Shown piece by piece: positions 47,215-58,375 of a stretch of DNA of 64,000 bases (positions within the stretch are counted from its first letter, which is position 1; every line of letters begins with the position of its first letter). Under the pieces are notes generated by a model that worked only from the letters and a program-made list of their open reading frames with translations, did no database searches and had not been told where the DNA came from. The stretch is from Dipteris shenzhenensis (lineage: Eukaryota; Polypodiophyta; Polypodiopsida; Gleicheniales): assembly GCA_047967505.1 (NCBI GenBank), contig CM106539.1. One strand, written 5' to 3'. The position numbers and the translations under genes are program-made.

Positions 47215-48150
47215 GCCAATGTGTGACCGCACCCTAGTGTCATAACAACCAGCCCAATCACCATCCGTGAAAGCATGCATGAATAGTGAAGACTTGTCAT
47301 CATAGAGAAGTCCCAAATGTTGTGTGCCCTTCAAATAACGGAAGACAAGTTTCACTGCCTACGTGCATAAACCTGCTCATTTGGAAAAGGGCATGCTGGA
47401 GATCAGGCTGAGTGTGACACAAATAAATAAAGCAATCACGGCTTGCTGATATAGAATGGCATCAAATGGACCACTGCCATCCTTTGACAACAACGGAAGC
47501 CAGGCTCCAAAGGTGTCGAAAAAGGCTTACAATATTCAAACTAAAAGCGATGTAAGAGCTGTCCAATATACTTAAACTGGCTCATCATAATGCCCCCCCT
47601 CAAAGTGAGCAAACTAGACGCCAAGATAATAGTGCAACTGACCCATATCCGTCATGGCAAAAACTGCTGCAAATAGGCCTTAAAGGCCGCAATTTTGCTG
47701 CGTATGACCCAAAGATAAGCATGTCATCCACATAAAGAATAAGAATGAGCAAATCTGCTCCACACTTCTGGACATAAAGTATTGATCAAATAGGGCTGTT
47801 TTGAAAACCAAGGCGGATCAAATGCACATGAATCTTGGCATACCACGCCCCGGGTGCCTGCTGCAATCCATATAAGGCCTTGCACAGCCAGCATACCTTA
47901 TTTTCAGATCCCTTAAACTCAAAGTCAGGAGGTTAACTGACATATACCTCTTCAAGAATGTCACCATGAAGAAAGGCAGTTTTAATGTCAAGCTGATGCA
48001 CTTCCCAATGCATGTGAGCTGCAATAGCAAAGTCAATTCCCTGCTGATGAGCATAGCCCTTGGCAACAAGATGGGATTTGTAGTGCTCAACGCTGCCATC
48101 AGCTTTCCTTCCACTTCAATTTGCAGTTATAGCTTCAACCATTTTGTTGC
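47215..48150 (-). pseudogene. Ty1/copia RT to RNase H remnant (element B)
   Basis: The minus strand, in shifting frames, reads HLVAKGYA, WEVHQLDIKTAFLHG, EEVYVS, CKALYGLQQAPGAWYAKIH, LILYVDDMLIFGS (about 47,740-47,710) and the RNase H start ACFHGWRLGW (about 47,260). Integrase and gag are absent. It lies back-to-back with plus-strand element C. Confidence 0.8.
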
Positions 48151-50715
48151 CCTACTACTACAGGAGGAGCAAAGTCGTCAAAACAGGGAACAGGGCTACT
48201 TCTATTCATGCAAATCAGGCCTTTGCTACCAATCTCCAAGGCAAAGGCAAAGGAGGGAAAAATTACAGCAAGCCCAAACCTACATCTGGTGCCTCATCAT
48301 CTTTTTCTCCTACTGATGGGAAGAAGAAGAAGCGCTGTATTGCAGGAAGCCCGGCCATGACATCTCTGAATCTCGCAAGTGCATTGCTTCGGAGAAGGAA
48401 AAACAGCAGCAAGGTCTTGCAATTGCAAATGCTATTGCTGCCCATGATCATTCTCATGAGGCAACAAACTTAGCTCAAGATGAGTGTGCATTTGTTGTGA
48501 CCTGCCAATACAATCCGGAGATGCATACTTCAGCTTTGTCTATTTCAGATTCTAAGTCAGCCTGGTATTTTGACAGCAGTGCTTCTAAGCACATTACCTC
48601 CTCCAAATCTCTATTTCAGTCCTTGAGTGATGTTCCACATGGGGGCATTGTCATTTGTGCAAACAATGCAGATTACCTCGTGAGGGCTTAGTGAGAGGTG
48701 CTGGTCACATCAGTGTCATGTGATACAATGATCGTTTTGGAAGTTTTGTATATTCCACGTATCAAGAAGAATCTCATTTCTATTTCAGCCATCTCCACCA
48801 ATGGCTTCAAAGATCTTTTTGACAGTCATCATTGTGCCGTGTATGATAACCAGTACACTAACAGTATTATACTCGCTAAAATCTGTGATTTCCGATACTC
48901 ACTTATGGCATGAGAGATTGGGGCATCTGAACTTTAATAGTTTGACATGGTGGTAGATCTCCCACCCATGCATGCAGTTACAAACAATGTATGTGAGGTC
49001 TGCTTATTGTAGAAAATGCATCGGTTCCCATTTCCAAAAGACAGGACCCTTGGTGCATAGAAGAAGTTGTACGTCATAGTGATATGTGTGGGCTGAGAAG
49101 GACAGCATCACTTGAGGATACTACTACTATGTTACTTTTCTGGATGACTTCACCAAGTTCACTTGGATATATCCCATGAAATTGAAGTCACATGCCTTCT
49201 CTAGCTTCAAGCATTTTCTTGCCTTCAAGTTGTTTCAGCTTAGCACAGGCAAGGTAAATGTCAACAAAGACTCGGCTTTCGCTGAGCATGCCCCTTCGCC
49301 TTGGCTGGATGTAAAAAACAGCCACAGTGGAAGCCTCTTATGTATTTGATACCATACTGCCCTTTACAGATTCATATGGCACTTTACCGTGTCCGGCTCC
49401 AAAGCTTCTAGCAGCTCACAGCCTCCTCCTGTTGCCCATGTTCAGCCTGATTTACAGCCACATGATGATTATGCTATTCAACAAGTAGTTATAGAAGAAC
49501 GGGGCTGTCATTAGATAGTAAAAACGAGTTCCAAGGTGGCCCTCGGATAACTCTACGGGACAGCAAGCAAGCTGATCCCTTGGCTGCCCGCAGGACCCTC
49601 TCTATCATAAGGATGCATTTGCCATAAAAGCTGAACTTGATTCCATTCATTCAAATGGCACATGGGAGTTGTGTAACTTGCCAGCAGGCAAGCGTGCCAT
49701 AGGCACTAAGTAGCTGATGGAAGTGCTGACTACTACAAGGCCCGCCTTGTTGCAAAAGGCTATGCCCAACAACATACTTTGAGGAGACATTCGCTCCCAC
49801 TTCACGCATCACGACCATTCGGTGCGCCATTGCTCTTGCATCCCATAGGCCTTGGGGGGTCCACCAGTTGGACATTAAGACCACTTTCCTTCATGGGGAT
49901 TTACTGGAATCGGTGCGTCATTGCTCTTGCATCCCATAGGCACTGAGAGGTACACTAGTCGGACTTTAAGACCGCTTTCCTTCATGGGGATTTACTGAAA
50001 GAGGTCTACGTCACACAACCTCCAGGCTTCCATGTTGAAGGTTCTGAAAATCAGGTATGCAGGCTGAAAAAGGCCCTCTATGGTTTGAAGCAGGCACCTC
50101 GGGCATGGTATGCAAAGATACATTCCCTTTTGCTATATACGGAGGCCACTCTTTATTTGCGGAAGAGTTAATCAAGATTTCTGATTTTCATTCTTTATGT
50201 GGATGACATGGTTATCACTAGGCCATACATTCAAAAAATTGCAGATTTCAAGGCAGATTTGCAGAAATCCTTTGCAATGTCAGATAACAGCCAATTGCAC
50301 TACTATTTGGGCATCCAGTTTGCTAATGTTGAGGGGGGCATACTGATGAGTCAATCCAAATATATTGGACAGCTCTTGCAGTGCTTCCAATTCGCAGATT
50401 GTAAGCTGGTTTCTACTCCATTGGAACCTGGCTCCGTTTCTTCTTTCAAGAGGGGAGTGCCCCATTTGATGCCACTCTTTATCAGCAGGCTGTGGGCCGC
50501 CTGATTTACTTATGTCATACCTGGCATATGCCATTTCCCAATTAAGCAAGTACATGCACAAGCCCAACACACAACATTGGCAGGCAGTGAGGTGAGTCTT
50601 CCGTTACTTGAAGGCCACTCAGCATTTGGGACTGTTCTATAGTGATCAATCTTCACTAGATTTGAATGCATTCACAGACAGTGATTGGGCAGGATGTGAT
50701 GACACCCGCCTATCA
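48150..50715 (+). mobile_element. Ty1/copia element, gag to RNase H, degraded (element C)
   Basis: In order on the plus strand: gag zinc knuckle YCRKPGHDISES (about 48,340), protease WYFDSSASKHITS (about 48,565), VLYIPRIKKNLISISAIS (about 48,740), GAG-pre-integrase LWHERLGHLNFNSL (about 48,905), integrase FLDDFTKFTWIYPMK (about 49,140), RT start AELDSIHSNGTWEL (about 49,640), [46 protein letters not shown] (about 50,200), SQSKYIGQLLQCFQF and RNase [14 protein letters not shown] (about 50,690). The protease motif reads DSS where DSG is expected, and the knuckle ends in Ser instead of Cys. It stops abruptly after DDTR. No LTRs seen. Confidence 0.85.
49820..50001 (+). repeat. 91-bp tandem duplication inside copia RT
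   Basis: CGGTGCG(C/T)CATTGCTCTTGCATC..TTCATGGGGATTTACTG occurs from 49,820 and again from 49,911. 91 is not a multiple of three, so the duplication itself shifts the RT frame. The copies differ at about ten positions. Confidence 0.85.
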
Positions 50716-51084
50716 CATAGTGAGCTTCTACATATCTATACAGGAGCTTCGGCTGTACATGTGTGTATTCTTTCTAGATCTGATGTGTTTCTTTATTTAC
50801 TTGCGTGCACGTGTGAAGCAAGATAAGATGCATGTTTATAAAAACTTCGGTGAACAAGCAATGGTATCAGCCTTGAATCTCCTGCATTTGCAGCCCTTTT
50901 ATGCCAACCAGGTCTATTGGGACTGTCGATCTGTTGGCCTACCTGCCAGTAGTACCATAAGTTGTACTACATTATGGAATAATTTATTTGAAGCTCAGAC
51001 TAGGCAAGATATCCAAAAGATTACTATTACTCATCCATGCCTAGTATTGTGCCAGTAGTACCATACTGCCCTTTAAACCACCAT
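50716..51084. other. Junction sequence between copia C and gypsy D
   Basis: No recognised domain. A 130-codon plus-strand frame (50,666-51,058) is mostly a shadow. Confidence 0.4.
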
Positions 51085-52280
51085 TGGAACAAAGATACTC
51101 TTCATGCCTTTCTCCGAAAGTGGCACGATTTTCATAAATTGGAATAGACTCCTCCTGAGCTGCAAGTCACCGGATCAAGGTTGTCTCTTGGCAGTAAAGT
51201 TAATAAGTGGTGGATAAACTTGCATGATAACAAGCAAGTTCCTTGTACCTGATCAGAGTTTTACAAAAACATTTAAGGAATTCCTTCCAGAGAATGAAAA
51301 AGAATTTCCATGGCAAGCATGGGATTTATATAAGTATGCAAAAGTTCCCATTGAATCAATATGTTGCAATGTATAGTGAGGCCATTCTTAAGATACAGTA
51401 AGTTTCATAGAACTAAGGAGTTTATGCATGGTGTTAAAGGTAAGACGTCCGTAGAAATGCCCCAAAAAGTTTGAACAAGGCTATTAGGTTTCCCCATATC
51501 TATGATGATTCCGTAGCAAAGCCTAAAGCCCCAATTGAAAGTCATGCCTTCAAGCTGATCACGATAAAAAACCTACTTTCAAACGAAGGTTAAATTTTAA
51601 ACCTCCTCGTTCTTGAAAACTACAAAAGGGCATTGCTGTTGAGAAGCATCTATTAACTCCTAACCACTTTAGAAATGCAATGAAGGATCGGCTGTCTTAA
51701 ACATTCAAACATAGCCGCAAATTGCCCTAATCAACCATAGGGAAATAAAAACCCTTTTTATAAGGGTAAACAACCAATGAAGCAAGCTCATAGTGTACAC
51801 ATCTTGCAAATTTCGTAACATTCTCAATGTAAGGAAGTGGATGAGGATGAAGAGCATGCTTGCTTCATTACCCCAGCCATGTGAAAGTCCACATTGGCCC
51901 CCATGGTTTGGTTAGGATGCATGATATTCTTAACGGAAAGAGAGTTCGAGTAATAATGGATGACAATGTCACTCATAATTTCTTGAATTACTCAAATGCA
52001 AGTTACCAAAGAGTCCCAGTGCACATAAATATGTAGTCTCATTGGCATTTGGAACACGATGGTTAATACTGTAAATTTGAATAATGATACTCTTAGTTTC
52101 CAAATTATGCATCTTGTCAAGACGGATGTAGTCTTGGGAAGGGTATGGCTCTATGGATTAGGCCATACCCTACAAAGGACTTATTTAAATAACTTCAAGA
52201 CTTTTGACAAGGATAGACAGTTGATCCATTTTTATGGTGAGCATGGGATTCATGAGATTTCTCTCATTAGTTGTATGTAG
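51085..52280 (+). mobile_element. Ty3/gypsy gag-protease remnant (element D)
   Basis: The plus strand reads DTLHAFLRKWHDFHKLE, PPELQVTGSRLSLGSKVNKW, FKEFLPENEKEFPWQAWD (51,085-51,330), TFKRRLNFKPPRS (about 51,580), RVIMDDNVTHNFLNY (about 51,950; VLIDSGATHNF-like with DD in place of DSG) and MHLVKTDVVLGRVWLYGLG (about 52,110-52,165). This is a gypsy gag followed by the retropepsin region. No RT follows in the same orientation. Confidence 0.75.
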
Positions 52281-53233
52281 CTAGAGCACTTGGTCAAACA
52301 TGTTGATGCCAAGGTATTCCTTTGTGATGTTTTCTTTATTGCTAAACTTCTTTGCATTTAGTTGAAAAGGAAAATGAGAAGGCTCCTTGTTACTGTATGA
52401 GTTTGATTTTTTCCTAAAAACCTTCCTAATGGTCTACCTCATATGATAGAGTTAGTCAAGTGAAGTTCCTTTCATGATGGTCCCTCGATCATTGGAACAA
52501 ATAGAAAGGGACCCTACCCTATTCGTGCTCCTCGTCTTGAAAGAAATGTACGTTTCCCCTTTCAATGGCTTAACAAAAAATGCAAGGAAACTCTTCATAG
52601 AATTATAGGTTCTCTTGACAAGCAATACATTTAGAACAATCTAAACCAACCTAGCTTTTTCTAGTAATTGTTTTCTAAAGATTGGCTATGTATTTGATAC
52701 CTACAAAGAGAAGAACTGCCCAAAGGAAAAACCAAATTAGACGCAACAAATGTATATTTGAAGTCCTCTGTTCCTCTCCAGCCATCCCAACACCTGAAAA
52801 GCACAAAAACATACACAATTTGGCAACATTGATGTCACATGATAATCAATAGAAAAGAGAAGACAAGCATCTGTCACTACATTGCATATCAAACTCATAC
52901 AGAAACATGCAAAGAACCAATGAAAGGCACAAATAAGTTCAGCGTCGGCATTAAGAAATCTAATGGGTTTATATCTCAAGGCTACAAGGACCTTAAGCTA
53001 CATCCTCTGAGTATACACAAAATGTCAAGACTGTGACCACATGCCATTAGATCTTCTGGTATCCCAGTAGTATTATGTCCTAATCTAAGCTAGCAGGTCC
53101 CACAATCGTAAGCCTTTAACTCCAGGTTTACATAGGTCGCATGTCAGGTGATATTGGATTGAGACAGTGCAATGTAAAGCATGTATCTGATACAACAAGC
53201 TGCCAAATGGCTGTGGGAATGGATCCCCGACCT
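52281..53233. other. Unassigned sequence after gypsy D
   Basis: Plus-strand LPNGLPHMIEL and KGPYPIRAPRLERN-like words (52.4-52.6 kb) may still belong to the gypsy polyprotein linker. 52.7-53.2 kb shows nothing. Confidence 0.35.
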
Positions 53234-53245
53234 GCTCTGATACCA
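53234..53245 (-). promoter_or_regulatory. LTR-retrotransposon primer-binding site
   Basis: The minus strand reads TGGTATCAGAGC, the classic initiator-Met-tRNA primer site of plant LTR elements. One base further out (53,247 onwards on plus) begins TGTAGGC, so an LTR end lies here. Its other end and mate were not found. Confidence 0.7.
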
Positions 53246-53389
53246 CTGTAGGCTATGGCAAGCAATGGAAGCTCAAAATGAAGGAGAGAAGACAAAAACG
53301 AGATGCTGTAATGAATTGCTGCAAAACTGAGTGGAGGACCCTAGGGCTAGTGCCCTAACTGGACTAACTGTCGTACATGGTACATTTAC

Positions 53390-54015
53390 TAACTGACCTA
53401 CATATGGAGGGTTATGACACTCTTCAAGTATTTATTTTGTATAACACACATGCAGTGTTGCATCCAAAGGTATGCATGGCACCTTATGCCCTTCACTATC
53501 ATTCAATGTTGTTAAAATCTTCCTATAGTCTGAATCATCTTTATAACTTCCTTTCATCTTTCCAAATCATTTTGTGGTGGCAGAAATGGTTTTCACGCGA
53601 CATCATCTAGAGAGTGCATCAGCCATCACATTATCTTTCCCTTTATGTGTTACATCTGAAAACTGAAGGCCGACAAAACATATGCCCCATATGATTTTCT
53701 TCAACTATCTGCTATTTTAAGAAATCCTTTACATTTCCGCATACAAACCATATGGAATACAAAATATAGTTTTATGAATGTCTTCTGAAGCAATCGTATC
53801 CTCTTTTTAAGATCTATCCGTCTAAACTTAGATGTTCCATTAAGACAGTCTAGTACATCATTGATACAAGATATGGAAAACCTTCTTGATAGTAATCTCG
53901 TTTAAGGCTCTATAGTCAACACGCATTCTCGAAGAGCCATCATTCTTAGCTGAAACTAATATTAGTGAGTAGAAGAGTGAACCACTAGGTCTTATCAGCC
54001 CATTCCAAATGATTC
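53390..54015 (-). pseudogene. Gypsy RT/RNase H fragments (element E)
   Basis: The minus strand reads AKNDGSSRMRVDYRALNEIT followed by IKKVFHILY (about 53,990-53,860, RT start). After a gap it reads FSDVTHKGKDNVMADALSR (about 53,650-53,600, RNase H end), and then SYKDDSDYRKILTTL. The middle of RT including the catalytic box is deleted. Confidence 0.75.
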
Positions 54016-54161
54016 CTGAACTTGCCTTTGAATCTCTTTTTGCTAGGCCTTACTCACTCAATAAAGTGGTTGGTCAAGAAGTGAACTACATGGAATGAAA
54101 TCAATCTTGAGATTTTCAGGCTTCTAGGAAGAAAGAGATATCAGAGAATTAGGGTCAACTC

Positions 54162-55299
54162 TGTTTGTAAGCCCCCAAATGAGGAGAGGATGAGGAGTGA
54201 CACCTGTAGCATAATAGGGGAGCATGGAGGGAGATGGGAAGCACCCAGGCTGTCACATGGACACCATGCAGACATGCTTCGTGGGGTTACTTTTGACCCA
54301 CCCTTTAGGGAGGATCTATAATTGTATAGAAAGCCACAGTGTTGACCATTCATTGGACCACACATGGGCCCTAATTGCAGGCTGCACATAGGGCTTGAAG
54401 TCTGGCTTATTGACTACAGAAGAAGTCCAGTGCTTGGGCTGTGGAGCTGGGCAAAGACCCAGCAAATAGGCACAGGTAAGGAGGGCTTTTATAAACCCTA
54501 TAAGCCTCTTAGTCCTGGTCTGGTCAGCAAACAGACCAGCCTAGTTGGCCAGCAGAATACGCTGGTCGGGCTGTATAGCAGACTGCCAGATCGGCAGACC
54601 TGCAGACTGGTTGGCAAAAAAGGCCCCCAGTCGGCAGTTTTAAGGGCATTCCAGCCTCTATATAAAGCCCCCATTGTGGGGGGCATATGCAATCAGAAAG
54701 AGCCATCTGCAGGCTGTGTTCCAGCCCTCCAGAAGTGTAAAGCAGACACTAGAGGAGGCAGCACACGGTAGCAGCAGCAGGGCAGTAGATCCAGCATCTG
54801 TTTCAGCCTCCAGAAATGCATCAGAGCATTAGAGAAGGTGGAGACTAAGGTAGAAGGAGGTTGTATCAGAGGCACCAGCAGCAACAGCAGCAGTAGCAGC
54901 CCTTAGCCTGTGTGGAGAACTCATCTATTGAGCAGACCATCTCTTATCAGAAAAGGTGCTGGCTGGTAAAGAGTTTTGGGCTCCTTCCATAGCCAATGAA
55001 GTCCTCATCAGAGGCAATCAGTAGAAGGAGACAGCAGCAGATTAGGGCAACAGTCTGACCTCAGATCCAGCACTAGGGGGCCACATCTTGCTGTCCAAGT
55101 AGTGTGGTTTGTGAGTGTACCATTTTGTAATACATTTTCGTCCTCTCTTGGACATTATTATTCAAGTATTGGTTGTCCTGTCTATTCCAGATTTGAGCAT
55201 GGTTTAAATTTACATGTATTGTGTGCATGTCCCGAGTAGGATCTAGAGTTCTCAGGTATGATCTCGTGGGCCATTCCTTATCCATTGCGTGTTCTCACA
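54162..55299 (+). repeat. Probable 5' or solo LTR (~1.1 kb)
   Basis: The 3' end is defined by TCTCACA|TGGTACCAAAGGC, an LTR terminus followed by a primer-site-like sequence. A TATA box CTATATAAAGCC lies near 54,658. CAG-rich stretches occur at 54,765-54,900 and a T-rich ATTTTCGTCC segment at 55,130. The start at TGTTTGTAAG is a guess. Confidence 0.5.
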
Positions 55300-55312
55300 T
55301 GGTACCAAAGGC
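55300..55312 (+). promoter_or_regulatory. Primer-binding-site-like sequence
   Basis: TGGTACCAAAGGC directly after the LTR end. Confidence 0.5.
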
Positions 55313-55388
55313 TAGGACTTGAGTTAGACGTAACGTTCAGATATTGCTCCAACAAAAGAATCAGGTAAAACGTTCAACAATCATTCAT

Positions 55389-55500
55389 CATGCTGTCCTA
55401 GGAAAACCGCTTCTCTTCTAGGTGAGCATGTCTGATTAGGAAGAGAATCAGGAAACACTCATGCTATCCTAAGAAAACCCCTTCTCTTCTAGGTGAGTTT
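55389..55500. repeat. 71-bp-spaced direct repeat
   Basis: CATGCT(G/A)TCCTA(G/A)GAAAACC and CTTCTCTTCTAGGTGAG occur at 55,389 and 55,460. Confidence 0.8.
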
Positions 55501-56606
55501 ATCTTCATTTCGTTGACTTTTAAGGTTCTTTTTTAACATGACCTTTGTGTTTTCCCAAACACAAAAATTCTTTTTCTCAAACATAAAGGTTTAAATTGAC
55601 TTGAACATGACTTACCAAACAAGGTACTATGTTACTGAAAATTCCCACTTTGATAACGATGTATTTACCTTTTGACCAAACAACTAGGGCATGTGCCATA
55701 CAATCCAAAATTAATAAGGTCTGGCAACGTCACAGATAACCCAAGAGAACATTGACCTCATCGACCAAGGCCCAGTCTGACCATTAAGTCGACATGGTCC
55801 ACATAATCCTAAGAAAGAACGCAGAGCTTGCCAACCACAAATGAGATCTCATGTGGCTGGTCACAAAAAGCACCACTGGCATCGGTGCCTTGAGATGAAT
55901 CAAGATGAATTCCCATAAATGCATGCATCTTAACATTGTCCACGTGCAACCCCTCACATGCCTCATCCTAACACACTCAACTATCCAGGTATTTCAGTCC
56001 TACTTTGAATGCTCTTTCTGATTCAGCTTTCTTTTCAATAGCTTTCCGACCTGTCCTAGCTAGTGGCCTAGGCTTAAGTATTTACCAGACTGCAGTGACA
56101 AGACGTGCTCCTGTTTCAAAGAATCACAAGGTAGCTATAAGCCCAGCAAATCTATGAGGGCTCAAAGGACGAGATGGGGGAAAGGATAAAACACTCCCAG
56201 ATCTCAAAAGAGCTCGCCCTCTCATGGGAACCTTACACGAAGTAGTATTAGTGTGAGGGAAGGAATAAGTTCTGTGCTTGAGACATAGAGGATGTGGGAT
56301 AACAAAGAGATATTTGTCAGAATTCTGGACCAACCAAACTTATTTAATAAAAACTACTAGTACAACATAGACGATTTTTTCACCAACATAAGTCCTATTA
56401 CGTTCAACATAGTAAGCAGTATACTCTACTAAAATTCAAGAAAATGCAAGACTGAGTAGTTTCCAACTTTTATTCGTAGAGACCGTTCTGTTGTGATTTG
56501 GATATACTTAAAGCTTGAGCCCTGTTATGAGTCTTGAAGCCTCCTAAAATCCTCCTCAAGACACAAAAAGCCTGATTGTATGTAATGCTATCTATCACAT
56601 GCTTAC
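55501..56606 (-). other. NIPA-like intron sequence, nothing recognised
   Basis: Ordinary intron-like sequence. Short frames only. Confidence 0.4.
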
Positions 56607-56736
56607 CGATTGTTCCCACGCCAGCTAAAGATACACCCAGCCAATCAAGAGAATTCATTGTTTCATGCAAATAGAAGTGAGAGAAGACTGCCAATATTGC
56701 CAGACCACACCCTGAGACTGGTTGTACAACGGAAAC
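56607..56736 (-). CDS. NIPA-like gene, upstream exon
   Basis: Acceptor TGGGCAG|GTT and donor ATCG|GTAAGC bound 130 nt (43 codons plus 1 nt). It encodes VSVVQPVSGCGLAIL, VFSHFYLHE and DWLGVSLAGVGTI, the most conserved block of NIPA9-type proteins (third and fourth membrane helices). It lies some 10.6 kb from the next exon recognised. Confidence 0.85.
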
Positions 56737-56944
56737 CTGCCCAGAAATAAGCAAACAACATCAACCGTAACCTTTAGAGACAAGCCCATGTGAGTAAACT
56801 TACCAGAAACATATATCTCACGCAACCAACATATTGAGCAACAATAAGAAAAAATGAACCTGTCTTCAAATGAACCAGAAAGAATATATAGATATAAATG
56901 TGTGTGTGTGAAGACTTCACCAAAAAATAAGTCTGTGTGTGTGT

Positions 56945-57845
56945 GTAGAGAGAGAGAAAGAAAGAAGATGTATTAACGTCTTCAGGAGGCCTCATGGACC
57001 TATGAGACAAAGTACAATCACCAAGAGTAAACCATACAAGCCACTGTAGGTTAGAGCAAAGGGCTTGCTAAGGCCCTTTGCAGGTACTAAGTACTAAGCT
57101 AAAAACAAAGTAGTACTCAAACAAAAATCAAACACATAACCCGGTGCCAGGGTGGCTCTCCTATGAACTGCAACAATATCTTATATCTGTGTCTACCGAG
57201 TCGTCTCTCTCGGCACGGAGGGGGGGGGGGGGGGGGGGGTCTCTGTAATCGCAGGCCAAGTTGATAGTGACCCCTCGGAATATGGCTGTGATGGGCTGGA
57301 CCTCCATGATGCGTGCCCTAGTCCGTCTCTGCACCTCTGGCTGTGTCTGTCCACATCGCCGTCTCATCCCGTTGGTTAACTCAATCCTCATGTCATCTAT
57401 CTCCTCCTCAACTCCGCTATGTCCAAGGGCATACTTAAAAGCGTAAATTCTGTAACATGTCACTAGGCTTCATCTAGGTGCCAATGCCTCTTCCTGCTCT
57501 CTGATGCGATGCAGCAAGGTCTCTCTATGTCGTCGCATCTCTATCAAATAGAGACCAACACAGACTTGGTCCTGGAAATGAATCAGCCGAGAGAGAGGTC
57601 CGAACCCGTGTCCCTCCTGAAATAAGCAATGGTATCGTCTTCAGATCTCATAGTATATGGGGCAAGTACACAAGAAGTGCTCCTCTATCTCCACCTCCTC
57701 CAAGGTGCGTAGTCTACAGATCCGTTGCTCTCTTGGTTCACCAATGGCTCTCCTTGTCTCAATCCTCAACTGATGGGATGAGACCCGCATCTGTGCAATG
57801 GCAATCCTCAAGGCATGCAAGACTTGACTATCCTCTAAGTATTGG
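56945..57845 (-). pseudogene. LINE 3' region (LINE 1 of this cluster)
   Basis: The minus strand reads CRLRTLEEVEIEEHFLCTCP, IYYEIRRRYHCLF, GPLSRLIHFQDQVCVGLYL and IEMRRHRE, the terminal zinc-binding region of a plant LINE ORF2 in one family with 58.4-59.7 kb. The left end (its 3' end) is AG-rich (AGAGAAAGAAAGAA) followed by GTATTAACGTCTTCAGGAGG, matching the 3' end of the second LINE. Confidence 0.7.
57220..57239. repeat. Run of 20 G
   Basis: Uninterrupted homopolymer. Length may be inexact in an assembly. Confidence 0.9.
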
Positions 57846-58375
57846 GGTCAGATAATCACCGATGCACTGCCTGCAACTTGGCATATGCACACGTGCCCTC
57901 ACAGACACGAACAAAGTTAGATGGCAAGGCTGTCAAATGCATTTTTATTGGGTACAGCTCAGAAAGCAAGGGCTACAAGCTCTACCAGCCCCGTACGGGT
58001 AAAGTTTTTGCTAGTAGAGATGTTGTTTTTTATGAGTCATCATCCATGCCTTTGCTGGACTGTCAAAAACAGCCCACAGTTGATGCATCAGGTATTTTTG
58101 ACAGCTTGATGTCTTTATCTCAGTCAGACCCACATGATGATGCTACATCTGAGGTTCCTCCTCCTCCTAATGGTCATTTACAGCCAGTTGAGCAGTCTGA
58201 AAAAAATCAGCAAAATTTACAGCCTGATATGCCTCAGACTGATCAGGATGTTATGCACAAGGCAATTGACCAAGAGAGAGCTGAAATTCAGGAGCCCAAA
58301 ATACTTCCCCGTTGGCTGTTTGACACTCTCAAAGACAGCAAACAAGATGCTCCTCTACCAGCCCGTACTAGAAAG
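57845..58375 (+). pseudogene. Ty1/copia integrase C-terminal part (element F, 5' segment)
   Basis: The plus strand reads LAYAHVPSQTRTKLDGKAVK, CIFIGYSSESKGYKLYQPRT, GKVFASRDVVFYES, a Pro/Gln-rich linker, and LPARTRK. This open 170-codon stretch is the integrase C-terminus and linker to RT. It is truncated on the left by LINE 1 and interrupted on the right by LINE 2. It is the same family as element C. Confidence 0.85.

Larger units (their letters stand above)
43073..56736 (-). other. NIPA/DUF803 magnesium-transporter-like host gene (partial gene span)
   Basis: Five exons on the minus strand reproduce, in order, the middle and C-terminal half of a plant NIPA-type membrane protein (PF05653, drug/metabolite transporter superfamily; plant NIPA9 is the closest I can name). 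NIPA proteins are multi-helix membrane proteins thought to move Mg2+. All five exons have AG acceptors and GT donors. The last four share exact phases (0/0, 2/2, 0/0), strong evidence for a real gene. At least one exon (~35 codons) between 56,607 and 45,981 is missing from my reading, since the phase changes from 1 to 0. The first exon(s) upstream of 56,736 and the final exon below 43,073 were not found. The ~10.6 kb interval between the first two exons is filled with transposons. No stop or frameshift is seen in the exons. Confidence 0.85.

Noticed and set aside
54364-54771. 135-codon plus-strand frame as a gene
   Set aside because: Lies in a probable LTR (TATA box, primer site at its end); no domain.
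56774-56880. Upstream NIPA exon (FFLIVAQYVGCVRYMFL, bounded by AG and GT)
   Set aside because: Hydrophobic and phase-compatible, but it lacks the GFLMD..GA..ML.ALS.AP pattern expected before VSVVQP.
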